NCBI GenBank assembly: GCA_021773075.1
Contig: JAJFKT010000035.1
Coordinates: 248,001 to 312,000, forward strand
DNA: 64,000 nt
Source: Woeseiaceae bacterium
Lineage (GTDB): Bacteria; Pseudomonadota; Gammaproteobacteria; Steroidobacterales; Woeseiaceae
Direction of reading: 5' to 3'
Shown here: positions 50,580-59,694 of the stretch, one piece after another
How positions within the stretch are numbered: position 1 is the stretch's first letter
Layout of the letters: each line of letters starts with the position of its first letter
Position numbers and translations under genes: made by a program
Notes under the pieces: model-generated
Told to the model about the DNA's origin: nothing
Seen by the model: the letters and a program-made list of their open reading frames with translations, nothing else
The model's database searches: none

Positions 50580-51362
50580 TTAAGTCGAAAATCCAAGTGC
50601 GGCGGGTGCGGTTCGTACAAGTATGTAGATACCCATTGCGACCAAAAACCAGGCAAACCACTTTTTGAGCCGGTCCTGAGGCATGCGTTTTGCGAGAAGG
50701 CTTCCCGCGAAACTGCCTGCAATGCCGAGTCCGGTTACGAGTAGCAAAGTATTCCAATCCAATGCTAATGATTGTTGCTCAAGTACATCAAGGTATTTGT
50801 AGAAGCCGCTAAAGGACTTCATCGCAATGACAACGAGGCTGGTCGCAACGGCCTGATGCATTGAAAGGCCGCCAAGTAGTACCAGTGCGGGAACGATCAG
50901 AAAGCCACCGCCAACGCCTACCAGACCCGTAATTACACCGACGACAAGTCCGTCAGCAGCCACCTTCCAGATTTCTCGCGACTCATGCGCACTCTGTTGC
51001 AAATCCAGAGGCCGCAACATTAGCCATGAGGCAAGCAGCATGATAACGGCAAACAGTGCCAGCTGCGTGATGCCCGGGACGAAGGTCGCGAGGTAAGCGC
51101 CGAGGTAGGTACCCATCATTCCAGGCAGACCGAACACCAATACGCTGCGCCATTGGATCAGTTGTGCGCGCAGGAACTGCATACTTCCGGCCATGGCTAT
51201 GTTGCCGACGATAAACAGGGACCCGGCGATGGCAACCTTTTCGTCCTGACCGATTAGATAAACAAGCACAGGAACGGTGAGTATTGAGCCACCCGAGCCG
51301 AGCAGGCCCAGACTGACACCGATAGCGATCGCGCCGGGAATTGCGAGCAGCGAACCGAACAT
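50580..51362 (-). CDS. TauE/SafE (TSUP) family sulfite/sulfur anion exporter
   Basis: A 260-residue membrane protein with seven to eight TM helices and the paired family repeats GLLGSGGSILTVPVLVYLIG (N-terminal) and GLVGVGGGFLIVPALVLLGG (about 140). It lies 7 bases after the persulfide dioxygenase stop and 12 before the TIGR01244 gene, all same strand. Likely exports sulfite or another product of sulfide oxidation. Confidence 0.9.
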   Translation of the reverse strand: MFGSLLAIPGAIAIGVSLGLLGSGGSILTVPVLVYLIGQDEKVAIAGSLFIVGNIAMAGSMQFLRAQLIQWRSVLVFGLPGMMGTYLGAYLATFVPGITQLALFAVIMLLASWLMLRPLDLQQSAHESREIWKVAADGLVVGVITGLVGVGGGFLIVPALVLLGGLSMHQAVATSLVVIAMKSFSGFYKYLDVLEQQSLALDWNTLLLVTGLGIAGSFAGSLLAKRMPQDRLKKWFAWFLVAMGIYILVRTAPAALGFST

Positions 51363-51369
51363 CAGCTAC

Positions 51370-52233
51370 TCAAACAGCGTCGAGTGGAATTTTTAAATAG
51401 CGAATTCCGTTGCCTTCAGCTGCAGGCAACTGGCCGGCACGAACGTTGATCTGAATTGAAGGCAGGAGCAATTTGGGCATAGCCAATTGACTGTCCCGCC
51501 CCTCGCGCAACTCAACGTACTGGTTCTCGCTGACATCGTTATTGATGTGAATGTTTTTCTCACGTTGTTCACGCACACTGGTTTCCCATGCGTACACGTC
51601 TCGCCCCGGCGCTTTGTAGTCGTGGCACATGAAAAGGCGAGTGTCGTCCGACAGGGCAAGTATTTTCTGAATGGAGGCATACAGCTGCGCCGCGCTGCCG
51701 CCCGGAAAGTCGGTTCGGGCGGTACCGAAGTCGGGCATAAAAAGCGTGTCACCAACAAAAGCGCTGTCGCCAATAACATAGGTAACACAGGCCGGCGTGT
51801 GTCCAGGTGTTGCAACAACATGTGCATCAATTTTGCCGATCTTGAAGGCGTCGCCATCCCCAAATAGCAGGTCAAACTGGCCGCCGTCGATGGCCAGGTC
51901 ATCGATGTTGAAAATATCCTTGAACACTTCCTGCACTGCGGTGACTTTTGCTCCGATTGCACTTTGCCCGCCAACCTGATCCTTGAAGTACTGCGCAGCA
52001 CTCAGATGATCGGCGTGGACGTGCGTTTCAAGTATCCAGTCGATGCCAAGATCCGCGTCCCTGATGTAGTCGACGACGGCATCTGCTGAGCGTGTTGAGG
52101 TACGTCCGGAAGCGGCGTCGAAATCCAGGACCGGATCGATGATCGCAGCGCGTTTGGTCTCCGGGTCGCTGACGACGTACGTGACAGTAAATGTCGCTTC
52201 GTCGAAGAATCCTGTCACTTCAGGTTGGTTCAT
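51370..52233 (-). CDS. persulfide dioxygenase-like metallo-beta-lactamase fold protein (ETHE1/Blh)
   Basis: A 287-residue MBL enzyme: ILETHVHADHLSAA (HxHxDH), VVATPGHTPACVTYVIGDSAFVGDTLFMPDFGTARTDFPGG, then MCHDYKAPGRD. The TARTDFPGGSA stretch and DYK are typical of persulfide dioxygenases and BigR-regulated Blh proteins rather than glyoxalase II. It would oxidise glutathione persulfide to sulfite. It is divergent from the YeeE-like genes across an AT-rich operator region. Confidence 0.9.
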   Translation of the reverse strand: MNQPEVTGFFDEATFTVTYVVSDPETKRAAIIDPVLDFDAASGRTSTRSADAVVDYIRDADLGIDWILETHVHADHLSAAQYFKDQVGGQSAIGAKVTAVQEVFKDIFNIDDLAIDGGQFDLLFGDGDAFKIGKIDAHVVATPGHTPACVTYVIGDSAFVGDTLFMPDFGTARTDFPGGSAAQLYASIQKILALSDDTRLFMCHDYKAPGRDVYAWETSVREQREKNIHINNDVSENQYVELREGRDSQLAMPKLLLPSIQINVRAGQLPAAEGNGIRYLKIPLDAV

Positions 52234-52260
52234 GGTCTTGTGCCCAATAAGTAATATTTG

Positions 52261-52292
52261 TATATTCTAATAATCTAATATAAGATTGTCAA
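52261..52292. promoter_or_regulatory. divergent promoter/operator of the sulfide-response genes
   Basis: On the minus strand TTGACA (52287-52292), a 17-base spacer and TAGAAT (52264-52269) form a strong promoter for the persulfide dioxygenase operon. Arms TATATT (52261-52266) and AATATA (52277-52282) make an AT-rich inverted repeat over it. Its position suits repression by the BigR-like ArsR protein encoded at 53133. The YeeE-type gene starts at 52295 from the same region; its -10 may be TATATT with TTGTGC upstream. Confidence 0.65.
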
Positions 52293-52294
52293 TC

Positions 52295-52717
52295 ATGAAT
52301 ACAAATAACTTCTTAATGGCTGCAGCGGGTGGCGCATTGATCGGTATTTCGTCGGTACTTCTGCTTTGGCTGAACGGACGAATTGCCGGTATCAGTGGCA
52401 TTATGAACGGCATGTTTACTCGTCACCGCAGCGAGGCCGGTTGGCGCTTCACTTTTGTTGTTGGTCTCATCGCGGGTGCGTTCGTCTACCATTACGCGAC
52501 CGGCGAGGCGCTGATTGAGCGCAACGATTACCCACTGTGGATGACAATCAGCGGCGGTTTGCTGGTCGGCTTCGGCACGCGTATGGGTAGCGGTTGTACC
52601 AGCGGTCATGGAATTTGCGGTATCGGTCGATTATCGATTCGGTCGATCGTTGCCACGGCTCTGTTCGTTCTGGTTGGGATAATTACCGCCACGACTTTGT
52701 ACCGGGTGATGTCATGA
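52295..52717 (+). CDS. YeeE/YedE (DUF395) half-transporter, PmpA-like
   Basis: A 140-residue membrane protein with four TM helices, GISGIMNGMFTR and the conserved Cys motif GFGTRMGSGCTSGHGICGIGRLSIRS. This half pairs with the next gene to make a full YeeE-type sulfur-compound importer. ATG at 52295 (a TTG at 52286 is in frame). Start overlaps the -35 box of the opposite promoter. Confidence 0.9.
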   Translation: MNTNNFLMAAAGGALIGISSVLLLWLNGRIAGISGIMNGMFTRHRSEAGWRFTFVVGLIAGAFVYHYATGEALIERNDYPLWMTISGGLLVGFGTRMGSGCTSGHGICGIGRLSIRSIVATALFVLVGIITATTLYRVMS

Positions 52718-53136
52718 GCACAGACATTCAGAAATCACTGGCCAGTTTGTTCGCAGGAGCGGTTTTTGGGCTTGGGCTCGCAGTTTCGGGTCTGACAAAT
52801 CCGGACAAGGTCTTGCAGTTTCTGACGCTCTCGGAAAATTGGAGTCCGGCACTTCTGTTCACGATGGGTGCCGGAATTCTGGTCACCTTCGTCGGCTACA
52901 AATGGGTCTTGCGTCGCGGCCCCGTCCTTGAGGCGGAAGCGCATTTGCCGACGAAATCCAGACTCGATCGACGCCTGTTGGTCGGAGCAACCGTCTTTGG
53001 CCTTGGCTGGGGTCTTGCCGGATTCTGTCCGGGTCCCGTCATTGCTGGCCTGTCGACCTTAAAGGTCGAACCGTTCATCTTTGTAGCAGCGATGCTTATT
53101 GGATCCCAGTTGCAACGCCTGACGTCAAATCGATGA
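52714..53136 (+). CDS. DUF6691/YeeE-YedE half-transporter, PmpB-like
   Basis: A 140-residue membrane protein: FAGAVFGLGLAVSGLTNPDKVLQFL and GWGLAGFCPGPVIAGLS (conserved Cys), four TM helices. Start chosen at 52714, overlapping the preceding stop (ATGA); a longer frame upstream is only a read-through of the previous gene. Companion half of the gene before it, probably forming a sulfur-species transporter. Confidence 0.9.
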   Translation: MSTDIQKSLASLFAGAVFGLGLAVSGLTNPDKVLQFLTLSENWSPALLFTMGAGILVTFVGYKWVLRRGPVLEAEAHLPTKSRLDRRLLVGATVFGLGWGLAGFCPGPVIAGLSTLKVEPFIFVAAMLIGSQLQRLTSNR

Positions 53137-53459
53137 GCAAAATTACCGATTTAGAACAAATGCAGGCAGCCGCTGATCGGGCGAGCGCGCTCATGAAGAC
53201 CTTGGGGCATACAGGCCGGTTGATGATTCTCTGCAATCTTGCCGAAGGGGAACGTTCCGTCGGAGACCTGGCAGGCGAACTGCAAATCTCCCAGTCATCA
53301 CTTTCTCAGCACCTTGCCAGAATGCGCAGCGAAGGATTGGTGACGACGCGACGCGAATCACAAACAGTGTTCTATAATATTAGCCAGGGTGAAGTGAATA
53401 GGGTCATCCAATCTTTGTATGAGATCTTTTGTCCATCGGAGGAAAATAATGACTATTGA
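53133..53459 (+). CDS. ArsR-family persulfide-responsive repressor (BigR/SqrR-like)
   Basis: A 108-residue winged-helix protein: LMKTLGHTGRLMILCNLAEGERSVGDLAGELQISQSSLSQHLARMRSEGLV. Two Cys are present: C34 in LMILCNL and C100 in YEIFCPS. In BigR/SqrR a pair of Cys at equivalent positions forms the tetrasulfide that signals persulfide, so the sensing pair is conserved. It overlaps the YeeE-like gene by four bases. It probably represses the divergent promoter at 52261-52292. Confidence 0.9.
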   Translation: MSKITDLEQMQAAADRASALMKTLGHTGRLMILCNLAEGERSVGDLAGELQISQSSLSQHLARMRSEGLVTTRRESQTVFYNISQGEVNRVIQSLYEIFCPSEENNDY

Positions 53460-53697
53460 TAATCTCCTCGCAGTACTCGGCTGGAGCATGGTGATTAACT
53501 TCGGGCTCTTAATCTTCTGGGCTCTCGCGATGAAGCTTATCCCTGATCTGGCCTACAAGACACAATCAATTGTTACGTCAATTGGTCGAGAAGACTTCGA
53601 CAGAACAATGTACCGATTGATGGGGCAGTACAAAGTGGCATTGCTGATTACCCATTTCGGACCGTATGTTGCATTGAGAATCGTCTTTCAATCCTAA
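53449..53697 (+). CDS. small membrane protein (DUF6868-like)
   Basis: An 82-residue protein with TM1 (LLAVLGWSMVINFGLLIFWALAM) and a second hydrophobic stretch near the C-terminus (VALLITHFGPYVAL). Start at 53449 with GGAGG 6 bases upstream, overlapping the repressor gene by 11 bases. Last gene of the sulfide-response operon on the plus strand; role unknown. Confidence 0.75.
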   Translation: MTIDNLLAVLGWSMVINFGLLIFWALAMKLIPDLAYKTQSIVTSIGREDFDRTMYRLMGQYKVALLITHFGPYVALRIVFQS

Positions 53698-53699
53698 AC

Positions 53700-55259
53700 T
53701 CAATGCTTGCGTGAGATGATCGCATCTCGTATCTGATCGATTTGTGGCGTGAGCATAGGTGGCGCTTTGCCAAGGCAGTGCTTGTCGCGTGGACAATTTG
53801 AGCTGCGCTGACAAATGATGGTTGCATCCTTATGCGAGCCTTCCGCGATCCATCCAATATTGAGAATCTTCGCAATACTTTCAAGTTGTTGTTTTGCCTC
53901 GACTGGAATCGCCGCCGAGCCACCACCGCGATTGCAGCTTGCCTCGATCATTTCGATAGTCTTCATAGCATCGATATTCTGAGCGCTAAATGCGGGCGCG
54001 AGATCGACGCCGGCACACAGGACGTGCGGGTTGCCGGCCGCATCCTTGCTGCGAATCGACTGGCAGCAGTACAAGCGCTTTTCGTCACCGCTCCGCAAAA
54101 CCGAAATTTGTGACGACGGTTTTCTTGATGTCGTGTTGAGCATTCTAAAGACTGCCCAATGCTGACAGGGATCCGACACCATCGTCATGTTTCCCCACGG
54201 CAGTGGAATTCCATTGCCGCGATAGACGGCGCGAAGATTTCCCGGCGGGTAAGCGTCGAAGTAGTGCCAATGCGGATAAGGCGATACGCTGGACATGCGC
54301 CTCATGACCAGCGTTTTCGTCAGGTCGACCTTGTCGCCAGAATCAATGGCGTAAGAATGCTTGGCAAGAAACTGACGAAACAGCGTTTTCGGTGCCAGCA
54401 GTGCGGCAGCAAAGTAACTGCACTCGAAATCGCGCCATGCAAACAACACGTCCTTTGCATCGATGTTCGGCGAGTTTGAATCATGCCGGCGCCCCGTGAC
54501 TCGACCACCGGATACCTGAGGCGCGCGCGCGCCATCACCATCGTGCAAAACCTTGTGCGCAATGTGATTCGCGAGATCGTACTTGAGTCGAGCTGGATTG
54601 TTTTCGAGCGATCGATTCAGAAATACCTTGTTTGGAGCGTCGAAGAAAGATCGTACCAGCATATTTAATGGTCTGTCAGTCTCGCCGCGGTCCTTGACCG
54701 AGTTCTTGTCGAACCATTGCACCTTCATCCCCAGGCTGCGAGCCATCGCGAATACATCCTCGACGTGAAGTGGAAACTGCTTCTTGCCGATCGCTTCTGC
54801 CGCTCTTTCGATATCCGGAAAGCGGTTTTGACTGGCCTCCTGGTGGGCACGGATCAGCAAGTGTGCGAATTGTCGGCCGGTCGTTCCCGTCTGTGCCAGT
54901 AATTCCGGGATCGCCAACTGCAGCAGACTTTCTGAAAACAGGAACCCCGGCTCTAGTGGCATGCCGCTGACGGCAGCACTCGGCGCTGTATCGATAACCT
55001 CGTCGTCCAGGGACTCGTCAAAAAACCAAGCGGCCTCTTTTTGAAAAATATCAGCAACGATCTGCAGCAAGCGTTCAGATGGAACGCGCTTACCATTTTC
55101 GATCATAGACAGATAGGACACCGATGGTCCGGCCGCGGCATCGATTTGTACGCAGCGAACGGAGAGGTCCTCAAGCGTGAGGCGATTTCGCTTACGCAAG
55201 CTCTTGATTTTTGTGCCAAGAAAGTGAGCTTTACGTTTTATGCCAGTCTGCTGTGCCAT
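53700..55259 (-). CDS. XRE/DUF3612 (ScfR/RamB-like) regulator of the glyoxylate shunt
   Basis: A 519-residue regulator. N-terminal HTH with FLGTKIKSLRKRNRLTLEDLSVRCVQI and VSYLSMIENGKRVPSERLLQIVADIF. An IrrE-like central domain (ANHIAHKVLHDGD) resembles the ImmA/IrrE metallopeptidase fold but its HExxH site is replaced by HKVLHD, so protease activity is unlikely. The C-terminal part is DUF3612-type with Cys-rich YCCQS, CAGVD and ICQRSSNCPRDKHCLGKAPP. Start taken at 55259, where the protein begins MAQQTGIKRK. RamB-type relatives sense acyl-CoA/acetate and control aceA/aceB; it faces aceA here. Confidence 0.85.
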   Translation of the reverse strand: MAQQTGIKRKAHFLGTKIKSLRKRNRLTLEDLSVRCVQIDAAAGPSVSYLSMIENGKRVPSERLLQIVADIFQKEAAWFFDESLDDEVIDTAPSAAVSGMPLEPGFLFSESLLQLAIPELLAQTGTTGRQFAHLLIRAHQEASQNRFPDIERAAEAIGKKQFPLHVEDVFAMARSLGMKVQWFDKNSVKDRGETDRPLNMLVRSFFDAPNKVFLNRSLENNPARLKYDLANHIAHKVLHDGDGARAPQVSGGRVTGRRHDSNSPNIDAKDVLFAWRDFECSYFAAALLAPKTLFRQFLAKHSYAIDSGDKVDLTKTLVMRRMSSVSPYPHWHYFDAYPPGNLRAVYRGNGIPLPWGNMTMVSDPCQHWAVFRMLNTTSRKPSSQISVLRSGDEKRLYCCQSIRSKDAAGNPHVLCAGVDLAPAFSAQNIDAMKTIEMIEASCNRGGGSAAIPVEAKQQLESIAKILNIGWIAEGSHKDATIICQRSSNCPRDKHCLGKAPPMLTPQIDQIRDAIISRKH

Positions 55260-55269
55260 GCGCTGTCCT

Positions 55270-55306
55270 TGTGAAATTGACAGTGTAAAATTTTCTCTGT
55301 GAAATT
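55270..55306. promoter_or_regulatory. three TGTGAAATT-type direct repeats upstream of the regulator
   Basis: TGTGAAATT (55270-55278), TGTAAAATT (55284-55292) and TGTGAAATT (55298-55306) are spaced 14 bases start to start. They lie just before the ATG of the DUF3612 regulator and about 80-115 bases before aceA. Plausible regulator binding sites; a TTGACA overlaps the first one (55277-55282). Confidence 0.55.
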
Positions 55307-55354
55307 TTAATAACCTCCAAAGTAGTATAGCGCGGGAATTCAACAAATCACTAT

Positions 55355-55375
55355 TTTCTGCACGTTTAGCAGAAA
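55355..55375 (+). promoter_or_regulatory. leader hairpin before isocitrate lyase
   Basis: Perfect 7-bp inverted repeat TTTCTGC-ACGTTTA-GCAGAAA, followed immediately by GGGAG, the likely SD of aceA. In RNA this would be a small hairpin next to the ribosome site; in DNA it could be a regulator site. Function not shown. Confidence 0.5.
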
Positions 55376-55386
55376 GGGAGCAGGTC

Positions 55387-56667
55387 ATGTCACGCCACGA
55401 GCAAATCAGGAAACTCGAAGAAGAGTGGGCAAACAGTCCACGTTGGAAGGCGGTCACCCGCACGTATAGCGCGGAAAAGGTTGTAAAGCTCCGCGGCACG
55501 GTGCAAATCGAACACACACTGGCACGTCTGGGCAGTGAAAAATTCTGGCGCCTGTTGCACCAGGACGAGCCCACTTGCGGCTTGGGCGCACTGACTGGTA
55601 ATCAAGCGGTCCAGGAAGTGCAGGCTGGGCTTAAGGCGATTTATTGCTCTGGGTGGCAGGTGGCGGGTGATGGAAACAGTGCCGGTGAGATGTACCCGGA
55701 CCAAAGCTTGTATCCCGTGGACTCCGTTCCGAAAATGGTAAAGCGTATCAATAACGCCTTTATTCGCACCGATCAAATTCATGCGTTGAACGGGGATGAC
55801 AGTATCGACTGGTTCCCGCCGATTATCGCGGACGCCGAGGCGGGCTTCGGCGGTAATCTGAACGCATTCGAGCTGATGAAAAACATGATCGCCGCGGGCG
55901 CAGCTGGGGTTCATTTTGAAGATCAGCTTTCATCGGCCAAGAAGTGCGGCCACATGGGCGGTAAGGTATTGGTGCCAACCAATGAAGCTGTTGCGAAGCT
56001 CAATGCGGCACGATTGGCGGCTGATGTCTGCGGCGTACCTACCGTGTTACTGGCGCGCACGGATGCAGACGCCGCAAATCTGATTACATCAGACTCTGAC
56101 GAGCGAGATCACCGGTTTATTACCGGCGAACGCACGCCCGAAGGCTTCTATCGCACGATACCAGGGGTTGAGCAGGCCATCGCAAGAGGCCTGGCTTATG
56201 CTCCGTACGCCGATCTACTCTGGTGTGAGACTTCCAAGCCCGATCTAGAGCAAGCGAAGCGATTCGCCGATGCGATTCACGCGGAATTTCCGGATCAGCT
56301 ACTTGCCTACAATTGTTCGCCTTCGTTCAATTGGCAGGCGAATCTCGATGACGAGACCATGAAAACGTTCCGCGAGGAACTCGGCAAGATGGGTTACAAA
56401 TTTCAGTTCATCACCCTGGCCGGGTGGCATGCGTTGAACTCGAGTATGTTCAATCTGTGTCGTGCTTATAAGGAGGACGGCATGTATGCTTACTCCAAGC
56501 TACAGCAGCGGGAATTTGCCGACGAGAAGCATGGGTTTCGAGCCGCCAAACACCAGTCCTTTGTTGGCGCGGGTTACTTCGACGCAGTACAGAATACAAT
56601 CATGGACGGCCTGTCATCGACGACTGCTCTTTCCGGAAGTACCGAAGAAGAGCAATTCGTCGCTTAA
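55387..56667 (+). CDS. aceA: isocitrate lyase
   Basis: A 426-residue enzyme cleaving isocitrate to glyoxylate and succinate. The catalytic motif KKCGHM is at 185-190 (Cys187). Others: [42 protein letters not shown] and NCSPSFNW. Length fits the bacterial short form. Clear GGGAG site. Followed 44 bases later by malate synthase G, giving the complete glyoxylate bypass under the divergent DUF3612 regulator. Confidence 0.97.
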   Translation: MSRHEQIRKLEEEWANSPRWKAVTRTYSAEKVVKLRGTVQIEHTLARLGSEKFWRLLHQDEPTCGLGALTGNQAVQEVQAGLKAIYCSGWQVAGDGNSAGEMYPDQSLYPVDSVPKMVKRINNAFIRTDQIHALNGDDSIDWFPPIIADAEAGFGGNLNAFELMKNMIAAGAAGVHFEDQLSSAKKCGHMGGKVLVPTNEAVAKLNAARLAADVCGVPTVLLARTDADAANLITSDSDERDHRFITGERTPEGFYRTIPGVEQAIARGLAYAPYADLLWCETSKPDLEQAKRFADAIHAEFPDQLLAYNCSPSFNWQANLDDETMKTFREELGKMGYKFQFITLAGWHALNSSMFNLCRAYKEDGMYAYSKLQQREFADEKHGFRAAKHQSFVGAGYFDAVQNTIMDGLSSTTALSGSTEEEQFVA

Positions 56668-56711
56668 TCTCCTTTACCGGGGCCGACCCAAAACTTTAGA
56701 CGGTTCCGAGA

Positions 56712-58907
56712 ATGACAAATAGCGATCAACCTACAACTGGCACACTCCGCATCGAGCCCGTTTTCCACGATTTCGTGGAGACGGAGCTCTTGCCGGCCAT
56801 CGGTCTGGACTCAAAGGTATTCTGGCGCGGAGTCGAAGCGATAATCACTGACCTGACTCCAGTGAATCGCAGTTTGTTGAAGAATCGCGACAAACTGCAA
56901 GCGAAACTTGATAAGTGGCATAAGGCCAGACAGGGTGAGCCGATGGTTCACAAGGAGTATGTGGATTTCCTAAAAGAAATCGCTTACTACAAGCCCGACA
57001 CGCGGTTTACAAAAATCGAAACTGAAAATGTCGATCCCGAAATAGCCGAGATTGCTGGACCACAACTTGTCGTGCCGGTGAACAACGCTCGATTCGCCAT
57101 CAATGCAGCGAACGCCCGGTGGGGCAGTCTTTACGATGCACTTTATGGTACCGACGTTATTCCTGAAGATGACGGTCAGAAACGATCTGGCGGCTACAAT
57201 CCGCTTCGCGGCGCAGCCGTCATCCGCTACGCCACAGCATTTCTCGACCGAACACTGCCTCTGCAGGGCGCCAGCCATAGCGACGTAAACGCGTATGGCG
57301 TGAATCACACAGAAGATGGTGCCCGCTTTGTTGCCTCACAGGCGAATGGCACGACCCTGGATCTGGAGGATCCCGATCTATTTGTTGGCTATGCAGAAGA
57401 AGGAAGCCGGAAGAGCTATCTGTTCCGTCACAACGAATTACACATCGACCTTCAGATCGACCCCAGCAATATTATTGGCAAGGATGCGACAGCCAATATT
57501 GCTGACATCGTCCTTGAGGCAGCGCTTACTACGATCCAGGATTGCGAGGACTCGGTTGCTGCTGTCGATGCCGAAGACAAGGTTGGTGTTTACCGCAACT
57601 GGTTGGGACTAATGCTGGGAACGCTTGAAGCGACCTTGTCAAAGAATGGCAACAAAATAAAGCGAACCCTGGCGCCTGACCGAATCTATTCCTCGACGTC
57701 CGGCGAGGAACTGGTGTTGTCCGGCAGAAGTGTATTGCTGGTTCGCAACGTCGGGCACTTAATGACGACAGATGCCATTGTCACGGAGGATGGCGCGGAG
57801 GTCTTCGAGGGTATCCTCGATGCGATCATTACCACCGCCTGTGCGATCACCGATCGACAGCGCGAGGGATTCCAGCCCAACAGCCGAACCGGCAGCATTT
57901 ACATTGTGAAGCCGAAAATGCACGGTCCACACGAGGTTGCATTTACAGACACATTGTTCGGCCGGGTCGAGGAGTTGTTCGAGCTTGAGACCAACACAAT
58001 CAAGCTTGGCATCATGGATGAAGAGCGCCGTACTACCGTAAACTTGCCGGCTTGTATAAATGCGGCCAAAGGTCGGGTCGCCTTCATCAACACAGGATTC
58101 CTTGATCGCACCGGTGACGAAATTCATACAAGCATGCACGCCGGATCATTCCTGCCTAAAGAAGCGATCAAACAGCAGCCGTGGATTCTCGCCTACGAGG
58201 ACTGGAACGTTGATGTTGGAATTCGTTGCGGATTGCAGGGCAAAGCGCAGATCGGCAAGGGTATGTGGCCCAAGCCTGACGAAATGAAACAGATGATGGA
58301 CAGCAAACAAGCACATCCCGAGGCAGGCGCGAATTGCGCCTGGGTACCGTCACCAACTGCAGCAACTCTGCACGCGATTCATTACCATGCCGTGCACGTC
58401 CGCGATGTTCAATCGCTTCTCGCGACGAGAAAACTGGCGAGCGTTACTCACATCTTGACGCCGCCGCTGATTCTTCTCGAGGACCCGTCCGAGGAGTCGA
58501 TTCAAGCGGAGTTGGATAACAATGCTCAGGGAATACTTGGCTACGTCGTTCGCTGGATCGATCAAAGTGTTGGTTGTTCGAAGGTGCCTGATATACATGA
58601 CGTCGGACTGATGGAAGACCGCGCGACACTGCGAATCTCGAGTCAGCATATTGCGAACTGGTTGCTGCACGGCCTGACCACAACCGAGCAGGTCACGGAG
58701 ACATTCAAGCGGATGGCGGAAGTCGTCGACAATCAGAATCAAGGTGATGCATCATATGTACGCATGAGTGACGACTTCGACAATAGCATCGCTTTTCAGG
58801 CCGCTTGCGCATTGGTATTTGAAGGCTGTGAACAGCCAAATGGTTACACCGAACCATTGCTGCACAAATTCCGACGCCGGAGGAAAGCGGAGTTAGTTAA
58901 GGGTTGA
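56712..58907 (+). CDS. glcB: malate synthase G
   Basis: A 731-residue, large monomeric G-form enzyme condensing glyoxylate and acetyl-CoA. Visible: SHSDVNAYGVNHTEDGARF-type early region, the catalytic loop TTIQDCEDSVAAVDAEDKVGVYRNWLGLM, KPKMHGPHEVAFT, IKLGIMDEERRTTVNL and FLDRTGDEIHTSMHAG. Using the G form with aceA is common in gammaproteobacteria. The next gene begins one base after its stop. Confidence 0.97.
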   Translation: MTNSDQPTTGTLRIEPVFHDFVETELLPAIGLDSKVFWRGVEAIITDLTPVNRSLLKNRDKLQAKLDKWHKARQGEPMVHKEYVDFLKEIAYYKPDTRFTKIETENVDPEIAEIAGPQLVVPVNNARFAINAANARWGSLYDALYGTDVIPEDDGQKRSGGYNPLRGAAVIRYATAFLDRTLPLQGASHSDVNAYGVNHTEDGARFVASQANGTTLDLEDPDLFVGYAEEGSRKSYLFRHNELHIDLQIDPSNIIGKDATANIADIVLEAALTTIQDCEDSVAAVDAEDKVGVYRNWLGLMLGTLEATLSKNGNKIKRTLAPDRIYSSTSGEELVLSGRSVLLVRNVGHLMTTDAIVTEDGAEVFEGILDAIITTACAITDRQREGFQPNSRTGSIYIVKPKMHGPHEVAFTDTLFGRVEELFELETNTIKLGIMDEERRTTVNLPACINAAKGRVAFINTGFLDRTGDEIHTSMHAGSFLPKEAIKQQPWILAYEDWNVDVGIRCGLQGKAQIGKGMWPKPDEMKQMMDSKQAHPEAGANCAWVPSPTAATLHAIHYHAVHVRDVQSLLATRKLASVTHILTPPLILLEDPSEESIQAELDNNAQGILGYVVRWIDQSVGCSKVPDIHDVGLMEDRATLRISSQHIANWLLHGLTTTEQVTETFKRMAEVVDNQNQGDASYVRMSDDFDNSIAFQAACALVFEGCEQPNGYTEPLLHKFRRRRKAELVKG

Positions 58908-58908
58908 T

Positions 58909-59694
58909 GTGAATGTCAAAAGGGCATTCTTGTTGCTCACCTTTCTATTGCCCACAAGCACGATAGCTGACGATATTCTGACGATTGCCGTTGCCAGTAA
59001 CTTTCGATCTACGGCGAACAAGATTGTTGAGAAATTTTCCGAGTCGACAGGTATCGATGCCCGGGTAAGTGCCGGTTCGACCGGCAAGCTGTACGCGCAA
59101 ATAGTGAATGGAGCGCCTTACGACGTTTTCCTCGCCGCAGATACTGAACGTCCACACATGCTTCACGAGAGTGGTCTGGCCATTGCGGAGTCGTTTTTTG
59201 TCTATGCGACGGGTTACCTGGTTCTCTGGTCGAATCATCCGAGGTATGCGGGTCGCGATTGCCTCAAGGAACTGCGGCAGGGCAACGTCAGCTTCGTTGC
59301 CATCGCGAATCCCGGAACAGCTCCATATGGCGCAGCCGCACAGAAATTTCTTGAAGACACCGATATTTGGTTTGACGTAAAGGACAAGCTTGTATTTGGC
59401 GAGAATATTTCTCAAACTTTTCAGTTTGTGGCATCCGGGAGCGCTTCTATGGGCCTTGTCGCTGCATCGCAGATCGGCGGCGATGTGCATCACGAATCTA
59501 CATGCCAGCAGGTAGTGTCCGATGAGAGTCTCTCGCCATATCGGATTAACCAGGCGGGCGTAGTGATCACGAAGTCCAAGAACATCGAAGGCGCTAGACG
59601 GTTTATGCGTTTCTTGCGGGCCCCCGAGATTCGCCTGCTGTTACAGAAAAGCGGTTACACCGCCGCGGTCATCGCAACAGACGGTGAGCAGTAA
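58909..59694 (+). CDS. modA: molybdate ABC transporter substrate-binding protein
   Basis: A 261-residue periplasmic protein with a signal peptide (GTG start, AFLLLTFLLPTSTIA). Mature: LTIAVASNFRSTANKIVEKF, SAGSTGKLYAQIVNGAPYDVFLAADTERP, VAIANPGTAPYGAAAQKFLED, FVASGSASMGLVAASQI, all of the ModA type. The stop overlaps the permease start by one base. Confidence 0.93.
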   Translation: MNVKRAFLLLTFLLPTSTIADDILTIAVASNFRSTANKIVEKFSESTGIDARVSAGSTGKLYAQIVNGAPYDVFLAADTERPHMLHESGLAIAESFFVYATGYLVLWSNHPRYAGRDCLKELRQGNVSFVAIANPGTAPYGAAAQKFLEDTDIWFDVKDKLVFGENISQTFQFVASGSASMGLVAASQIGGDVHHESTCQQVVSDESLSPYRINQAGVVITKSKNIEGARRFMRFLRAPEIRLLLQKSGYTAAVIATDGEQ

